From Frankia sp. RB7 (GTDB lineage Bacteria > Pseudomonadota > Alphaproteobacteria > Rhizobiales > Xanthobacteraceae), in assembly GCA_030403585.1 (NCBI GenBank), contig JAUEPE010000008.1:1-64000 (forward strand): a DNA stretch of 64,000 bases, read 5' to 3'. Below are positions 35,646 to 44,687 of the stretch, one piece after another. The notes under the pieces are model-generated. The model made no database searches. It saw only the letters and a list, made by a program, of their open reading frames with translations, and was not told the origin of the DNA. The translations under genes were made by a program, and so were the position numbers. The stretch's first letter is position 1. Each line of letters opens with the position of its first letter.

Positions 35646-36503
35646 ATGCAGAGCCCCCTTCCCGTCGATGCGAGATCCCCCGTGGCCAAAGCAAAAACCG
35701 CGACCAAAAAATCCGGCAACATCTTCATCGGCATCGGCGGCTGGACCTTCGAGCCCTGGCGCGGCGTGTTCTATCCGGAGAAACTGACGCAGGCGAAGGA
35801 GTTGTCCTACGCGGCCTCGAAGCTGACCTCGATCGAGATCAACGGCACCTATTACGGCTCGCAGAAGCCGGAGAGCTTTCGCAAATGGGCCGGCGACGTG
35901 CCGGATGGTTTTGTGTTCTCGGTGAAGGGACCGCGCTTTGCCACCAACCGCCGCGTGCTCGCCGAGGCCGGCGATTCCATCAAGCGGTTCTATGATTCCG
36001 GCGTGCTGGAGCTCGGCGACCATCTTGGCCCCGTGCTCTGGCAATTCGCGCCGACCAAGAAATTCGACGGCACCGATTTCGGCAAGTTCCTGGAGCTGTT
36101 GCCGCGCAAGCTCGAAGGCCGCGCGCTGCGCCACGTGGTGGAGGTGCGCCACGACAGTTTTTGCGCACCCGACTTCATCGCGCTGATCCGCGAGTTCGAG
36201 ACGCCTGTGGTGTTCGCCGAGCACGGCAAATATCCCGCAATCGCCGACGTCGCCGGCGATTTCGTCTATGCCCGCCTGCAGAAGGGCGATGACGAGATCA
36301 AGACCTGCTATCCGCCGAAGCAGCTCGATGCCTGGGCCGAACGCTTCCAGGCCTGGGCCGACGGCGGTGAGCCCGACGACCTTCCGAAGGTCGATAAGGC
36401 GAAGCCGAAGAAGGAACCACGCGACGTGTTCGCCTATGTCATTCACGAGGGCAAGGTGCGCGCGCCGCACGGGGCCATGGAACTGATCGCGCGCGTGAGC
36501 TGA
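35646..36503 (+). CDS. DUF72-domain protein
   Basis: A 285-residue TIM-barrel-like protein of the DUF72 family. Signature stretches are IGIGGWTFEPWRGVFYP, EINGTYYG, the WAGDVPDGFVFSVKGP block, and EVRHDSF. The biochemical role is unknown; a nuclease or phosphatase role has been proposed for the fold. A TTG start at 35637 is also possible. The DUF488 gene follows ten bases downstream, and the two families often occur together, so they probably share an operon and a pathway. Confidence 0.87.
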   Translation: MQSPLPVDARSPVAKAKTATKKSGNIFIGIGGWTFEPWRGVFYPEKLTQAKELSYAASKLTSIEINGTYYGSQKPESFRKWAGDVPDGFVFSVKGPRFATNRRVLAEAGDSIKRFYDSGVLELGDHLGPVLWQFAPTKKFDGTDFGKFLELLPRKLEGRALRHVVEVRHDSFCAPDFIALIREFETPVVFAEHGKYPAIADVAGDFVYARLQKGDDEIKTCYPPKQLDAWAERFQAWADGGEPDDLPKVDKAKPKKEPRDVFAYVIHEGKVRAPHGAMELIARVS

Positions 36504-36512
36504 GGATCATTC

Positions 36513-36974
36513 ATGGCGAGGGCGAAAAAGCTCTTCACCATCGGCTATGAGCAGACGCCCCCCAAGGCCGTGCTGGACGAGTTGGAGCAGGCCGGCGTCA
36601 AGCTCGTGGTCGACGTGCGCGCGGTGACGTCGTCGCGGCGGCCGGGCTTTTCCAAGAAGCAGCTGGCCGCAGGCTTAGATGAGCGCGGCATCGCCTATGT
36701 CCATCTCGCAGCGCTTGGTACGCCCAAGGAGGGCCGCCTTGCCGCACGCAGCGGACAATACGACGTGCTGGAGAAGATCTTCTCAAAACACCTGAAGGCG
36801 CCTGAGGCCAGGGAAGCGATGGACGAGCTTGCCGCGCTGGTGAAGAAAGCCGGCCCGGTCTGCCTGCTCTGCTACGAACGCGACCACACCCACTGCCACC
36901 GCCAGATGATCGCGGAGATCATCGAGGAGCGCGACGGGGTGATGGTGAGCAATCTGGCGGGGAGGCAGGTGTAG
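36513..36974 (+). CDS. DUF488-domain protein
   Basis: A 153-residue DUF488 protein. The start FTIGYEQTPPKAVLDEL and the C-terminal LCYERDHTHCHRQMIAE, with its Cys/His cluster, are the family markers. The central VDVRAVTSSRRPGFSK strand carries the conserved Arg. Function is unknown; the Cys/His arrangement could bind a metal or act catalytically. It follows DUF72 closely. A short CCTCCC-TTCG-GGCGGG hairpin after the stop may end the transcript, before the palindromic repeat at 37019. Confidence 0.85.
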   Translation: MARAKKLFTIGYEQTPPKAVLDELEQAGVKLVVDVRAVTSSRRPGFSKKQLAAGLDERGIAYVHLAALGTPKEGRLAARSGQYDVLEKIFSKHLKAPEAREAMDELAALVKKAGPVCLLCYERDHTHCHRQMIAEIIEERDGVMVSNLAGRQV

Positions 36975-37018
36975 CCTCCCTTCGGGCGGGGAGAGACAAA
37001 ACAACTTTAGCCGTAGCC

Positions 37019-37134
37019 GTCATCCTGAGGTGGCCGCTTCTTCAGCGGCCCTCGAAGGACGACGGCGTGCCACTGAGGCCGCACCTCGGCCGTACATCCT
37101 TCGAGGCTCGCAAGGGCTCGCACCTCAGGATGAC
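37019..37134. repeat. Palindromic intergenic repeat, family F
   Basis: GTCATCCTGAGGTG faces CACCTCAGGATGAC. The inner CCTCGAAGGA and TCCTTCGAGG arms also pair. It lies between the convergent DUF488 and PhzF genes. Confidence 0.9.
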
Positions 37135-37178
37135 GGGTCTATCCGCGGAATAAGTCCGGAATGACGAGTGGAGAGTGC

Positions 37179-38093
37179 CTACCCCTCCCCCGCGAGCTTA
37201 AACGTCCCCTCCATCATCTGCACGCAGCTGCCGCCGACATGGGCGGAGACGATCTTGCCGTCCTGCTTGCGCACGCGCGTCAGCAGCAAGCTCGGCCGGC
37301 CCATGTCAAAACCCTGGCCGACCGTGAGCTTCAATTCACCGTCACGCGTGGGATCGAGATCGGCGAACAGCGCGGCGGCTGCGACCGTCGCGCTCCCGGT
37401 GGCGGGGTCCTCGGCGAAACCGCCGGCGCCGCGCATGAACATCCGCGCCTGCCGCTCGCAGGGCGCCTCCGTCGCGGGCACGTCGCGCGTGTAGAACCAT
37501 ACCGAGCGGGCGTCGTCGCGCGGCAAGACCCTGCCGAATGCAGCCGCGTCGGGCCTCGCCCGCTTGAGCGCATCGCGCGAATGCAGCTCCGCCACCAGGA
37601 ACGGCGTTCCGACGCCGACGACCTGCGGCGCGTGGCGATCGACCTTGATGTCATCGGCGGTCAAAGAGATGCAGGCCGCAACGTCAGCGGCGGAAACCTC
37701 CGTCAGTCGCGACAGCGGCTGCGGCGCGGTGAGCTCGGTGCTGACCACCCTTCCTTGCTCCCGCACGATATCGACCGGGACCAACCCGGCGATCTCCTCG
37801 AACAGCAATCGCGGCTTCGGCTCTTTCGCGAGGCTCGCCAGCACGAAGGAAGTGCCAACATTCGGATGGCCGGCGAACGGCATCTCCCTCACCGGCGTGA
37901 AGATGCGCACCTCGGCGTCGTTGGCCTTGTCGCGCGGCGGCAGCACGAAGGTCGTCTCGGAATAGTTGAACTCAGTCGCGATCGCCTGCATCTGCTGCGT
38001 GGAGAGTCCGCCCGCGTCGAGCACCACGGCGAGCTGGTTGCCGCCGAAGGCGCGGTCGGTGAACACGTCGACTGTGATGTAGCGGCGCTGCAT
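37179..38093 (-). CDS. PhzF-family isomerase/epimerase-like protein
   Basis: A 304-residue diaminopimelate-epimerase-fold protein of the PhzF family. Characteristic stretches are GGNQLAVVLDAGG (N-terminal catalytic region), MPFAGHPNVGTSFV and GGFAEDPATGSATV. In PhzF itself a Glu in the first region drives phenazine ring isomerisation; here the position after the YSETTF segment (residue 45) holds Glu. No phenazine genes are present. Its role is unassigned. It sits downstream of the amidohydrolase-MFS-GntR unit with a 119-base gap. Confidence 0.85.
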   Translation of the reverse strand: MQRRYITVDVFTDRAFGGNQLAVVLDAGGLSTQQMQAIATEFNYSETTFVLPPRDKANDAEVRIFTPVREMPFAGHPNVGTSFVLASLAKEPKPRLLFEEIAGLVPVDIVREQGRVVSTELTAPQPLSRLTEVSAADVAACISLTADDIKVDRHAPQVVGVGTPFLVAELHSRDALKRARPDAAAFGRVLPRDDARSVWFYTRDVPATEAPCERQARMFMRGAGGFAEDPATGSATVAAAALFADLDPTRDGELKLTVGQGFDMGRPSLLLTRVRKQDGKIVSAHVGGSCVQMMEGTFKLAGEG

Positions 38094-38212
38094 GCAGTAT
38101 CCTCACGCAAATGGCGACCGCGACCGGCCGCCTCGCGCAGCACTCTACAAGCCCAAAACATCGCCCGTCATGCCCCAAAATTCGGAGCAATCGGAGCAAT
38201 CGCGCTCGCGTG

Positions 38213-39106
38213 TCAGAAGCGGAAGAGTGGTCGCGGCGATGCCAGAACTTGCGCGCGTTCTCGCTCATCGACGATGAGCGTGTCGAGGAATTGCCGGTTT
38301 TTCGCGTAAGCCTGCGTCGCCTCGAATTGCGTATGCGGCCAGTCGCTACCCCACAGCAGACGATTGAGCCCATAGGCGTTACGCAACAACGGATAAACCT
38401 CCTTCGCAAAATTTTCGCCCGCGGCACCATTGCGATACGGCGCGGAGATCTTGACCCAGACGTTCTTCGTCGCCCCTAACTTCAGCACTGACTGAAAGCC
38501 GGGATCGGTAACACCGAGCTTTGGATCAGGCAGCGCGTAGTGATCGAGCACGACAGTGATGCCGAGATCGAGCAGCTGCGGCGCAAGCACGGCGAGATCG
38601 GACGCGTTGCGCTGGATCTCGACCTGCCAACCCATTGCCTTGATGTTCGCGAGCAATCCCTTCCATTCGCTCGCCGCGAGATCGGGCAAAGGCTGGCCGA
38701 CGAGATTGAGGCGAATGCCGACGATGCCGGCTTTGTCGAGCGCACGCAGCTCGTCAACAGAGACAGCCGGTTCGACGACGGCAATGCCGCGCAGCCGGCC
38801 GTTGGTCTGCTTCAGGCAGCTGACGAGGTAAGAATTGTCGGTGCCGAGAAAGCTCGGCTGCACCAGCACGCCATTGGTCATGCCGTTGTGATCGAGCTGC
38901 TCGAGATAGAGCGACAGCGGCGCGTCGTAGTCCGGCGCGTAGCGCCGGCCCGGCGCGAGCTTGAGCTCGCGATGAAAGACATGGGCGTGGGTGTCGATAA
39001 CAGGCAAGGCCGCCTCACTCCTGGCTCTGGTTGCAGTCGCTGCCGCGAAGGACGCCAGGCCCACGCTGAACTGACGGCGCGTGAGGCCGCGCTGGGAAAA
39101 TGTCAT
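38213..39106 (-). CDS. Exported amidohydrolase (PDC-hydrolase-like TIM barrel)
   Basis: A 297-residue amidohydrolase of the COG3618/PDC-hydrolase type. A twin-arginine signal is present (LTRRQFSVGL) with cleavage near residue 30. The domain begins with DTHAHVF, the metal-binding HXH, and ends with GSDWPHT, the conserved Asp. Relatives hydrolyse lactones such as 2-pyrone-4,6-dicarboxylate or sulfomuconolactone. An exported form means it would act in the periplasm. It is 21 bases downstream of the MFS gene and shares a probable operon with the GntR gene. Confidence 0.85.
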   Translation of the reverse strand: MTFSQRGLTRRQFSVGLASFAAATATRARSEAALPVIDTHAHVFHRELKLAPGRRYAPDYDAPLSLYLEQLDHNGMTNGVLVQPSFLGTDNSYLVSCLKQTNGRLRGIAVVEPAVSVDELRALDKAGIVGIRLNLVGQPLPDLAASEWKGLLANIKAMGWQVEIQRNASDLAVLAPQLLDLGITVVLDHYALPDPKLGVTDPGFQSVLKLGATKNVWVKISAPYRNGAAGENFAKEVYPLLRNAYGLNRLLWGSDWPHTQFEATQAYAKNRQFLDTLIVDERERAQVLASPRPLFRF

Positions 39107-39127
39107 GATTACTTCTCTCCATTCCCA

Positions 39128-40372
39128 TCAGACGCGCGCAGTCGCGGCCTGCTCGAACACCTTGCCGCGGGTTTCGGGCAACAGCACCACCGCGATCAGG
39201 ACCAGCGCATAGGCAAACGCGGCATCGATACCGATCGCGGGCCCGAGACCGATGCGATCACTGAGGAAACCGACCAGGAAGGGAAACGCGGCGGAGACGA
39301 CGCGGCCGAAATTGTAGCAGAAGCCGACGCCGGTGCCGCGCACGCCCGCGGGATAGAGCTCGCTGAACAGCGCCGCCATGCTGGCGGGAATACCAGCCGA
39401 GAAGAAGCCGAGCGGAAAGCCAAGCACCAGCATCTCGCCATTGGTCAGCGGCGCGAAGATATAGACCAGCACGGTGGCGATGCAGGCGCTCGCGAAGAAC
39501 GCGACATTGGCTCTGCGGCCGATGCGGTCGCTGATGATCCCGCTCGCGACGCAGCCGCAGAAGAACGCGACGATGATGACGGCGAGATAGAAGCTGGAAC
39601 CAAGCACCGACAAGTGCCGCACCTCGCGCAGATAAGTCGGCAGGAACGTCGTCAGCGCGGCATAGCCGCCGTGGGCGCCGATGCCGAACAGGCCGCCGAC
39701 CAGGGTCGAGCGCAGCACGTCACGATGGAAGATGCCGGACAGTGTGGCGAAGAACGGCGCCTTGGCGTCGGCTGCCACCGCACGCACCGGTTCTTTCAGT
39801 CCCCGCCGGATGTAGAGGATGAGCAGCGCCGGCAGCAGCCCGATCGCAAACAGGATGCGCCAGGCGACGTCCGCCGGCGCGTAAGTGAAGACCAGCGCCG
39901 ACAACAGCACCGCCGCGCCCCATCCGATCGCCCAGGCGCTCTGCACCGAACCCAGCGCCTTGCCGCGATGCTCGGGGCGGATGATCTCGGCCATCAGCAC
40001 CGCGCCAACAGCCCATTCCGCGCCGAAGCCGAGGCCCTGGATCGCCTTGAGCAACAGAAGCTGGGTGTAGCTCATTGCGAATGCGCAGGCGAAGGTCGCG
40101 AGCGCAAAGGTCAGCACCGTGATCTGGAGCGCCTTGACGCGGCCATAGCGATCGCCGAGCGCGCCGCCGAGCCAGCCGCCGAACGCGCCGAAGAACAGCG
40201 TGACCGAGCCGAGCAGGCCGGCATCGGCCTTGCTGATGCCGAAGGCCGCGATCAGCGCGGGGATGGCGAGGCCGAACATCTGGACGTCGAGCGCATCCAG
40301 CGCCCAGCCGCCAAAGCTTGCCCAGAACGTCCGCTTCTCGAGCGGCGAGCATTCGCTGTACCAGTTTGACAT
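39128..40372 (-). CDS. MFS transporter (aromatic/organic acid symporter-like)
   Basis: A 414-residue MFS protein with twelve predicted TM segments. The first TM ends with GWALDALDVQMF, an acidic motif typical of the AAHS and sialic-acid/metabolite symporter branches. The loop after TM2 carries GGALGDRYGRVKAL, motif A. It is probably an organic-acid importer for the substrate or product of the neighbouring amidohydrolase. It overlaps no gene but lies 21 bases from the amidohydrolase gene and 48 bases from the GntR gene. Confidence 0.85.
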   Translation of the reverse strand: MSNWYSECSPLEKRTFWASFGGWALDALDVQMFGLAIPALIAAFGISKADAGLLGSVTLFFGAFGGWLGGALGDRYGRVKALQITVLTFALATFACAFAMSYTQLLLLKAIQGLGFGAEWAVGAVLMAEIIRPEHRGKALGSVQSAWAIGWGAAVLLSALVFTYAPADVAWRILFAIGLLPALLILYIRRGLKEPVRAVAADAKAPFFATLSGIFHRDVLRSTLVGGLFGIGAHGGYAALTTFLPTYLREVRHLSVLGSSFYLAVIIVAFFCGCVASGIISDRIGRRANVAFFASACIATVLVYIFAPLTNGEMLVLGFPLGFFSAGIPASMAALFSELYPAGVRGTGVGFCYNFGRVVSAAFPFLVGFLSDRIGLGPAIGIDAAFAYALVLIAVVLLPETRGKVFEQAATARV

Positions 40373-40420
40373 TGTTTCCCCCTTGAATTGTTTATTGCTT
40401 GATGTTGTTGAAAGTCGCGG

Positions 40421-41152
40421 TCACCGGATCTCGGCGTGATACCGGAAGCGATCCGCCGGCCCGCGCGAGCGGCGCCATTCGATCGGCCGCCGCTCCAGAT
40501 CGAGCGCGAGGCGCTCGATCACGATCAACGGCGCGTGGGCCTCGAGCCGCAGCAGGCGCGCCTGCATCTCGTTGGCGGTCTCGACCGTCAGGATTTCCTC
40601 GGCGGAGACCACGACCTCGCCGCAGCGCTCCTCGTAGAGCGGATACAGCAGGTCGCCGAACTCGGCCGTGTCGATCTCGAGGATTCTTGCGAAACGCGAT
40701 TGCTGGAGCCAGATTTCTTCAGCGAGCAGCGGCAAATCGTCGATCAGCCGCAGGCGCGACAGGCTGATCACGGGCTCGCCCACCGGAATACGCAACGCCG
40801 ATGCCACGGCGGATGTCGCCGGCACACTCTTGCGCCTGATGATGCGGCTCTTCGGCACGCGCCGCTCGCCGTTTTCGGACTGGAAGCGGAAGAAGCGGAA
40901 CAGCGAGGAGTTGAAGCGCGCGCGGCGCACGAAGGTGCCGCGGCCCTGCTGACGCTCCAGTACGGCGTCCGCGACGAGCTGGTCGATCGCCTTGCGCACA
41001 GTGCCGATGGCAACGCCGTAATGGGCGCCAAGCTCGGCCTCCGACGGAATCGGCTCGCCCGGCCGCCATTCGTTGCGGTTGATCCGCGCGGCGAGGTCGT
41101 CGCGCAGGCGCTGGTAGCGTGGGAGGCGGTCGTCGCGCGGGGTTGAATTCAT
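40421..41152 (-). CDS. GntR-family regulator (HutC/UTRA type)
   Basis: A 243-residue regulator. An N-terminal winged helix-turn-helix (about residues 12-78, with IPSEAELGAHYGVAIGTVRKA) is followed by a UTRA ligand-binding domain. It is the first gene of an operon with an MFS transporter and an amidohydrolase, so it most likely represses them until an effector is bound. The annotated frame can extend to TTG 41188, but that TTG is also the -35 box (TTGACT) of the promoter. ATG 41152 is at the predicted transcription start, so a leaderless mRNA is likely. Confidence 0.88.
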   Translation of the reverse strand: MNSTPRDDRLPRYQRLRDDLAARINRNEWRPGEPIPSEAELGAHYGVAIGTVRKAIDQLVADAVLERQQGRGTFVRRARFNSSLFRFFRFQSENGERRVPKSRIIRRKSVPATSAVASALRIPVGEPVISLSRLRLIDDLPLLAEEIWLQQSRFARILEIDTAEFGDLLYPLYEERCGEVVVSAEEILTVETANEMQARLLRLEAHAPLIVIERLALDLERRPIEWRRSRGPADRFRYHAEIR

Positions 41153-41153
41153 A

Positions 41154-41188
41154 TAGTCGTATAGATGACTAGATGAAAACGGAGTCAA
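41154..41188 (-). promoter_or_regulatory. GntR promoter with overlapping operator
   Basis: On the minus strand TTGACT (41183-41188) lies 17 bases from TCTATA (41160-41165), or 19 from TATACG. The perfect dyad TAGTC-N8-GACTA (41154-41171) covers the -10 box and ends one base before the GntR ATG. This predicts autorepression of the GntR-MFS-amidohydrolase operon. Confidence 0.65.
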
Positions 41189-41243
41189 GCACTACTAAAA
41201 TACCAACAGAAGCGCGGGCTATCGACGCGCATTTGAAGGAACC

Positions 41244-42551
41244 TTACCCCAGTTGAAACACCGCGACCGGTTGCTCGTAACCGCGCACCGTGACCTCGCC
41301 GAGCGCGACCGCATCCTCGCCGTCGTCGCCCAGTGCCTCGCGCACGGACGCGGAGATCAGGAGCTGCGAGCCGAACTCCTTGTTGAGCGCCTCCAGCCGC
41401 GAGGCAAAGTTCACGGTGTCGCCGATCACGGTGTATTCCTTGCGCCGGGGCGAGCCGATATTGCCGGCGACGACCTCGCCGAAATGGATGCCGATGCCGA
41501 TACGCAGCGGCCAGCTCGTCTGCGCATTGATGTGGCCCATCGCGGTCAGCATGTCGCGGCCTGCGGCGACCGCGCGGTGCGCAGCGTCGGAGGCTTCCAG
41601 CGGCGCGCCGAACAGCGCGAGAAAGCCGTCGCCGAGAAACTTGTTCACGATGCCGCCGTGCTGGTCGAGAATATCGACCAGCACGGCGAAGGCGCCGTCG
41701 AGCCGGTCGACCACCTCCTGCGGCGTGCGCGACTGCGCGCCGGCGGTAAAGCCGCGGAAATCGACGAACATCACGGCGATACGACGAAGATCGCCCGCGG
41801 CGCTCGTCCCCTCCGCCATCAGCCGCTCGACCACCTGCGGCGAGACGTGCTGGCCGAACAGATTGGTCACCCGGTCGCGCGCCGTGGCAGCCGCAATGCT
41901 CGCCGCAAATTGCCGCCGCAACTGCGCGCCGACGGAGCCCGCCAGCACGCCGCAGACCAGAATCACAAAACTACGCACAGCGTGGAAATAGATCAGCGGC
42001 TCGCCGGAATCGCTGACTGAATTGTAGTACAGCGCGACAGCCAGGAGTTCGACAGCGGCGACAGATCCTGTGAAAGTGGACAGCCAGAAATCGAGCCGCA
42101 GCGTCGAAAGAATGACGAAGATGAAATAGACCAATGGCAACACGAAACCGAGCGCCTGGTTTGCACCCATGCTGCGGATCTGGAGGATCAGGATGAGGGT
42201 CGGCAGCGACGTCTCGATGAAGGCGCCGATATAGCGCCTGATCACCGGCAGGTCGCGGTCGAGCTTGAGGTTGCGCCTGATCTGGCTCAGGACCCAGACC
42301 TCGAACAGCATGAAGCCCGTCAAGAGAGCGTATTCGCGGACCATGCCCTCGGTCCCGCGCCATATCCGGTTCGAGATGGCAGGATCGATCACGAAGGTTG
42401 CCGTGAGCATGGCCATCATGACGCCCCCCGTGGCGATCAGCGCCTTCACCCGTAACAGCTCGGTGCGCAGCACTTCGCGCGTCAGCTCGCGCTCGAACTC
42501 CTCCGACAAGACGGCTTTCTGCCGGGCTTTCCCGCTTGCGACGCTGACCAT
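41244..42551 (-). CDS. Membrane adenylate/guanylate cyclase
   Basis: A 435-residue class III cyclase. An N-terminal helical cytoplasmic segment leads into about six TM segments between residues 36 and 205. The cyclase domain spans about 235-410 with VMFVDFRGFT (metal Asp), KFLGDGFLALFG and GDTVNFASRLEAL. It lacks CHASE2, so its membrane part must sense something else or only anchor it. The product, cAMP or cGMP, is not determined. It stands alone between the GntR operon and the ABC export operon; both neighbours on either side are on the same strand. Confidence 0.88.
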   Translation of the reverse strand: MVSVASGKARQKAVLSEEFERELTREVLRTELLRVKALIATGGVMMAMLTATFVIDPAISNRIWRGTEGMVREYALLTGFMLFEVWVLSQIRRNLKLDRDLPVIRRYIGAFIETSLPTLILILQIRSMGANQALGFVLPLVYFIFVILSTLRLDFWLSTFTGSVAAVELLAVALYYNSVSDSGEPLIYFHAVRSFVILVCGVLAGSVGAQLRRQFAASIAAATARDRVTNLFGQHVSPQVVERLMAEGTSAAGDLRRIAVMFVDFRGFTAGAQSRTPQEVVDRLDGAFAVLVDILDQHGGIVNKFLGDGFLALFGAPLEASDAAHRAVAAGRDMLTAMGHINAQTSWPLRIGIGIHFGEVVAGNIGSPRRKEYTVIGDTVNFASRLEALNKEFGSQLLISASVREALGDDGEDAVALGEVTVRGYEQPVAVFQLG

Positions 42552-42581
42552 TCCGCCCCCTCGATTCCGGGGCAGTCTGCC

Positions 42582-43745
42582 TCAATCCAGCGTGCGGCGG
42601 AAGCGCGTCACGGCGATGGTCATGGCGACGAGCATCAGGACGGCGAGCGCCGCCGCGTCAAACCGCAGATTTGGCATGGAGGCGCCCTTCAGCATGATGG
42701 CGCGGACGATGCGCAAGTAATGCGTCAGCGGCAGGCATTCGCCGACATATCGCGCCCAGTTCGGCATGCCTGCGAACGGAAACATGAAGCCGGACAGCAG
42801 GATGCTGGGCAGGAAGAACATCATCGACATCTGCATGGCCTGGAGCTGGTTTTGCACCAGCGTCGAGATCGTGTAGCCGATCGCGAGGTTGGCGGTGATG
42901 AACAGCGTCGAGAGCAGCGCCAGCAGGAACAGATTGCCGAGCACGGGCACGCCGAACAGGAATACGCCGATGCCGATGATCAGGAAGGCCTGGACGAAAC
43001 CGACCAGCACGTAAGGGATGATCTTGCCGAACATCACCTCCACCGGCTTGATCGGCATCGACAGCAGGCTCTCCATAGTGCCGCGCTCGACCTCGCGCGT
43101 CACCGAGAGCGCCGTGAAGATCAGCATGGTCATGGTGAGGATGGTGCCGACCAGGCCCGGCACGATGTTGAGGCTGGAGTTCGCGGCCGGATTGTAGCGG
43201 GCGTGCGCGCGGATCTCGAACGGCATTTCCGGGGGATTGCCGATATAGAGATCGTGCGCCAGCGCAGTCTGCACGATCATGCCGAGCGAACCGAGTGCGG
43301 CGCTCGCCGCGACCGGATCGGTGGCATCGGCCGCGACCAGCAGCGCCGGCTTGTCGCCACGCCGCACCGCGCGTTCGAAGCCGCGCGGGATTTCGACGCC
43401 GAACAGCACCTTGCCGGACTTCAGGAGGTTGTCGAATTCATCGACGTCATGGACCTCGTAGATGAAGCGGAAATAGGCGGTATTCTCCAGCGCCTTCAGG
43501 ACCGACCGGGCGAGATCGGACTCCTCCTGGAGCAGCACCGCGCTCGGCAGATTGTGCGGCGTGGTGTTGATGGCATAGCCGAACAGCAGCAGCTGCATCA
43601 CCGGCAGCATCACGATCATCGCGAACGACACCCGGTCGCGCTTGAGCTGGATGAACTCTTTGATTAGCATCGCATAGGAGCGCTTCCAGAAGCCAAAACG
43701 CTCCCGGATTTCGTGCGCTGGCGCGGGATGATCGACGGCGCTCAT
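42582..43745 (-). CDS. ABC-2 type exporter permease
   Basis: A 387-residue ABC-2 permease of the YbhR/YhhJ group. One TM segment near residue 45 is followed by a large extracytoplasmic domain (about 65-185), then five TM segments. ERGTMESLLSMPIKPVEVMFGKI is the conserved block between them (cited in part). It pairs with the ATPase gene six bases upstream and the HlyD-type adaptor. Substrate is unknown; family members export drugs or small hydrophobic molecules. It is last in a tetR-hlyD-ATPase-permease operon. Confidence 0.88.
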   Translation of the reverse strand: MSAVDHPAPAHEIRERFGFWKRSYAMLIKEFIQLKRDRVSFAMIVMLPVMQLLLFGYAINTTPHNLPSAVLLQEESDLARSVLKALENTAYFRFIYEVHDVDEFDNLLKSGKVLFGVEIPRGFERAVRRGDKPALLVAADATDPVAASAALGSLGMIVQTALAHDLYIGNPPEMPFEIRAHARYNPAANSSLNIVPGLVGTILTMTMLIFTALSVTREVERGTMESLLSMPIKPVEVMFGKIIPYVLVGFVQAFLIIGIGVFLFGVPVLGNLFLLALLSTLFITANLAIGYTISTLVQNQLQAMQMSMMFFLPSILLSGFMFPFAGMPNWARYVGECLPLTHYLRIVRAIMLKGASMPNLRFDAAALAVLMLVAMTIAVTRFRRTLD

Positions 43746-43751
43746 TGCAAT

Positions 43752-44687
43752 CTATCCTTGAAAATTGTCCTTGGAGCGGCCCATCAGCTCGATGAACACG
43801 TCTTCCAGCGAGGGTGCCGATTTGTGCCAGTGCAGACCGCTGTTGTCGCGCCACGGCGCGATGCTGGCTTCTAACGCGGCAACCTCGCGCCCTGAAACAT
43901 GCAGCGACGTGCCGAACGGTGCCACCATGTCGATTCCGGGCTTGCCGGTAAGCGCGGCCGTGAGGTCGTTCAAATTCTCACCTGTTACGGTGTAGGTCGT
44001 AAGCGCAGATCCCGCGATCACCTCCTCCACCGTGCCGTGCGTCAGCAAATGGCCGTAGGCGATGTAAGCGATCTCGTGGCAGCGCTCGGCCTCGTCCATG
44101 TAATGGGTCGAGACCAGCACGGTGAGGCCGTCGGCTGCGAGCGCGTGGATCTCGTTCCAGAAATCGCGCCGCGCCTTCGGATCGACGCCGGCCGTCGGCT
44201 CGTCGAGCAGCAGCAGCTTTGGGTTGGGCAGCGTGCAGGCACCGAGCGCAAGGCGCTGCTTCCAGCCGCCGGAGAGCTCGCCGGCGAGCTGCTCCTCGCG
44301 CCCTGACAAGCCGAGCCGCTTGATCATGTCGCGCGCAGCGCCCCGCGCATCGCGCATGCCATAAAGCCTCGCGACGAATTCGAGGTTCTCCCGCACCGAC
44401 AGGTCCTGATAGAGGCTGAAGCGCTGCGTCATGTAGCCGACCTGACGCTTGATCTTTTCAGCGTCCTTCAGGATGTCATAGCCGAGGCAGGTGCCCTCGC
44501 CGCTGTCGGGCGTCAGCAGGCCACAGAGGATGCGGATGGTCGTGGTCTTGCCAGAGCCGTTCGGCCCGAGGAAGCCATAAATCGAGCCGCGCTTCACCTG
44601 CATCGACAGATCGTGCACGACCTCGCGGCCTTTGAACGACTTGGTCAGGCCTTTGACGTCGATCGCGATGTCGCTGCCGCCGCTCAT
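43752..44687 (-). CDS. ABC transporter ATP-binding protein
   Basis: A 311-residue ABC ATPase. Walker A is GPNGSGKTTT, the signature is LSGGWKQRL and Walker B is LLLLDEPTAGVD, with the H-loop STHYMDEAE. A C-terminal extension past residue 225 is typical of drug-exporter ATPases. GCGGC-rich initiation is coupled to the adaptor gene: the ATG lies in a four-base overlap with the hlyD stop (44684-44687). It drives the permease downstream. Confidence 0.9.
   Translation of the reverse strand: MSGGSDIAIDVKGLTKSFKGREVVHDLSMQVKRGSIYGFLGPNGSGKTTTIRILCGLLTPDSGEGTCLGYDILKDAEKIKRQVGYMTQRFSLYQDLSVRENLEFVARLYGMRDARGAARDMIKRLGLSGREEQLAGELSGGWKQRLALGACTLPNPKLLLLDEPTAGVDPKARRDFWNEIHALAADGLTVLVSTHYMDEAERCHEIAYIAYGHLLTHGTVEEVIAGSALTTYTVTGENLNDLTAALTGKPGIDMVAPFGTSLHVSGREVAALEASIAPWRDNSGLHWHKSAPSLEDVFIELMGRSKDNFQG

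Noticed and set aside
38540..40369. A 609-codon open frame on the plus strand.
   Set aside because: It is antisense to the amidohydrolase and MFS genes and consists of low-information charged repeats caused by codon bias.
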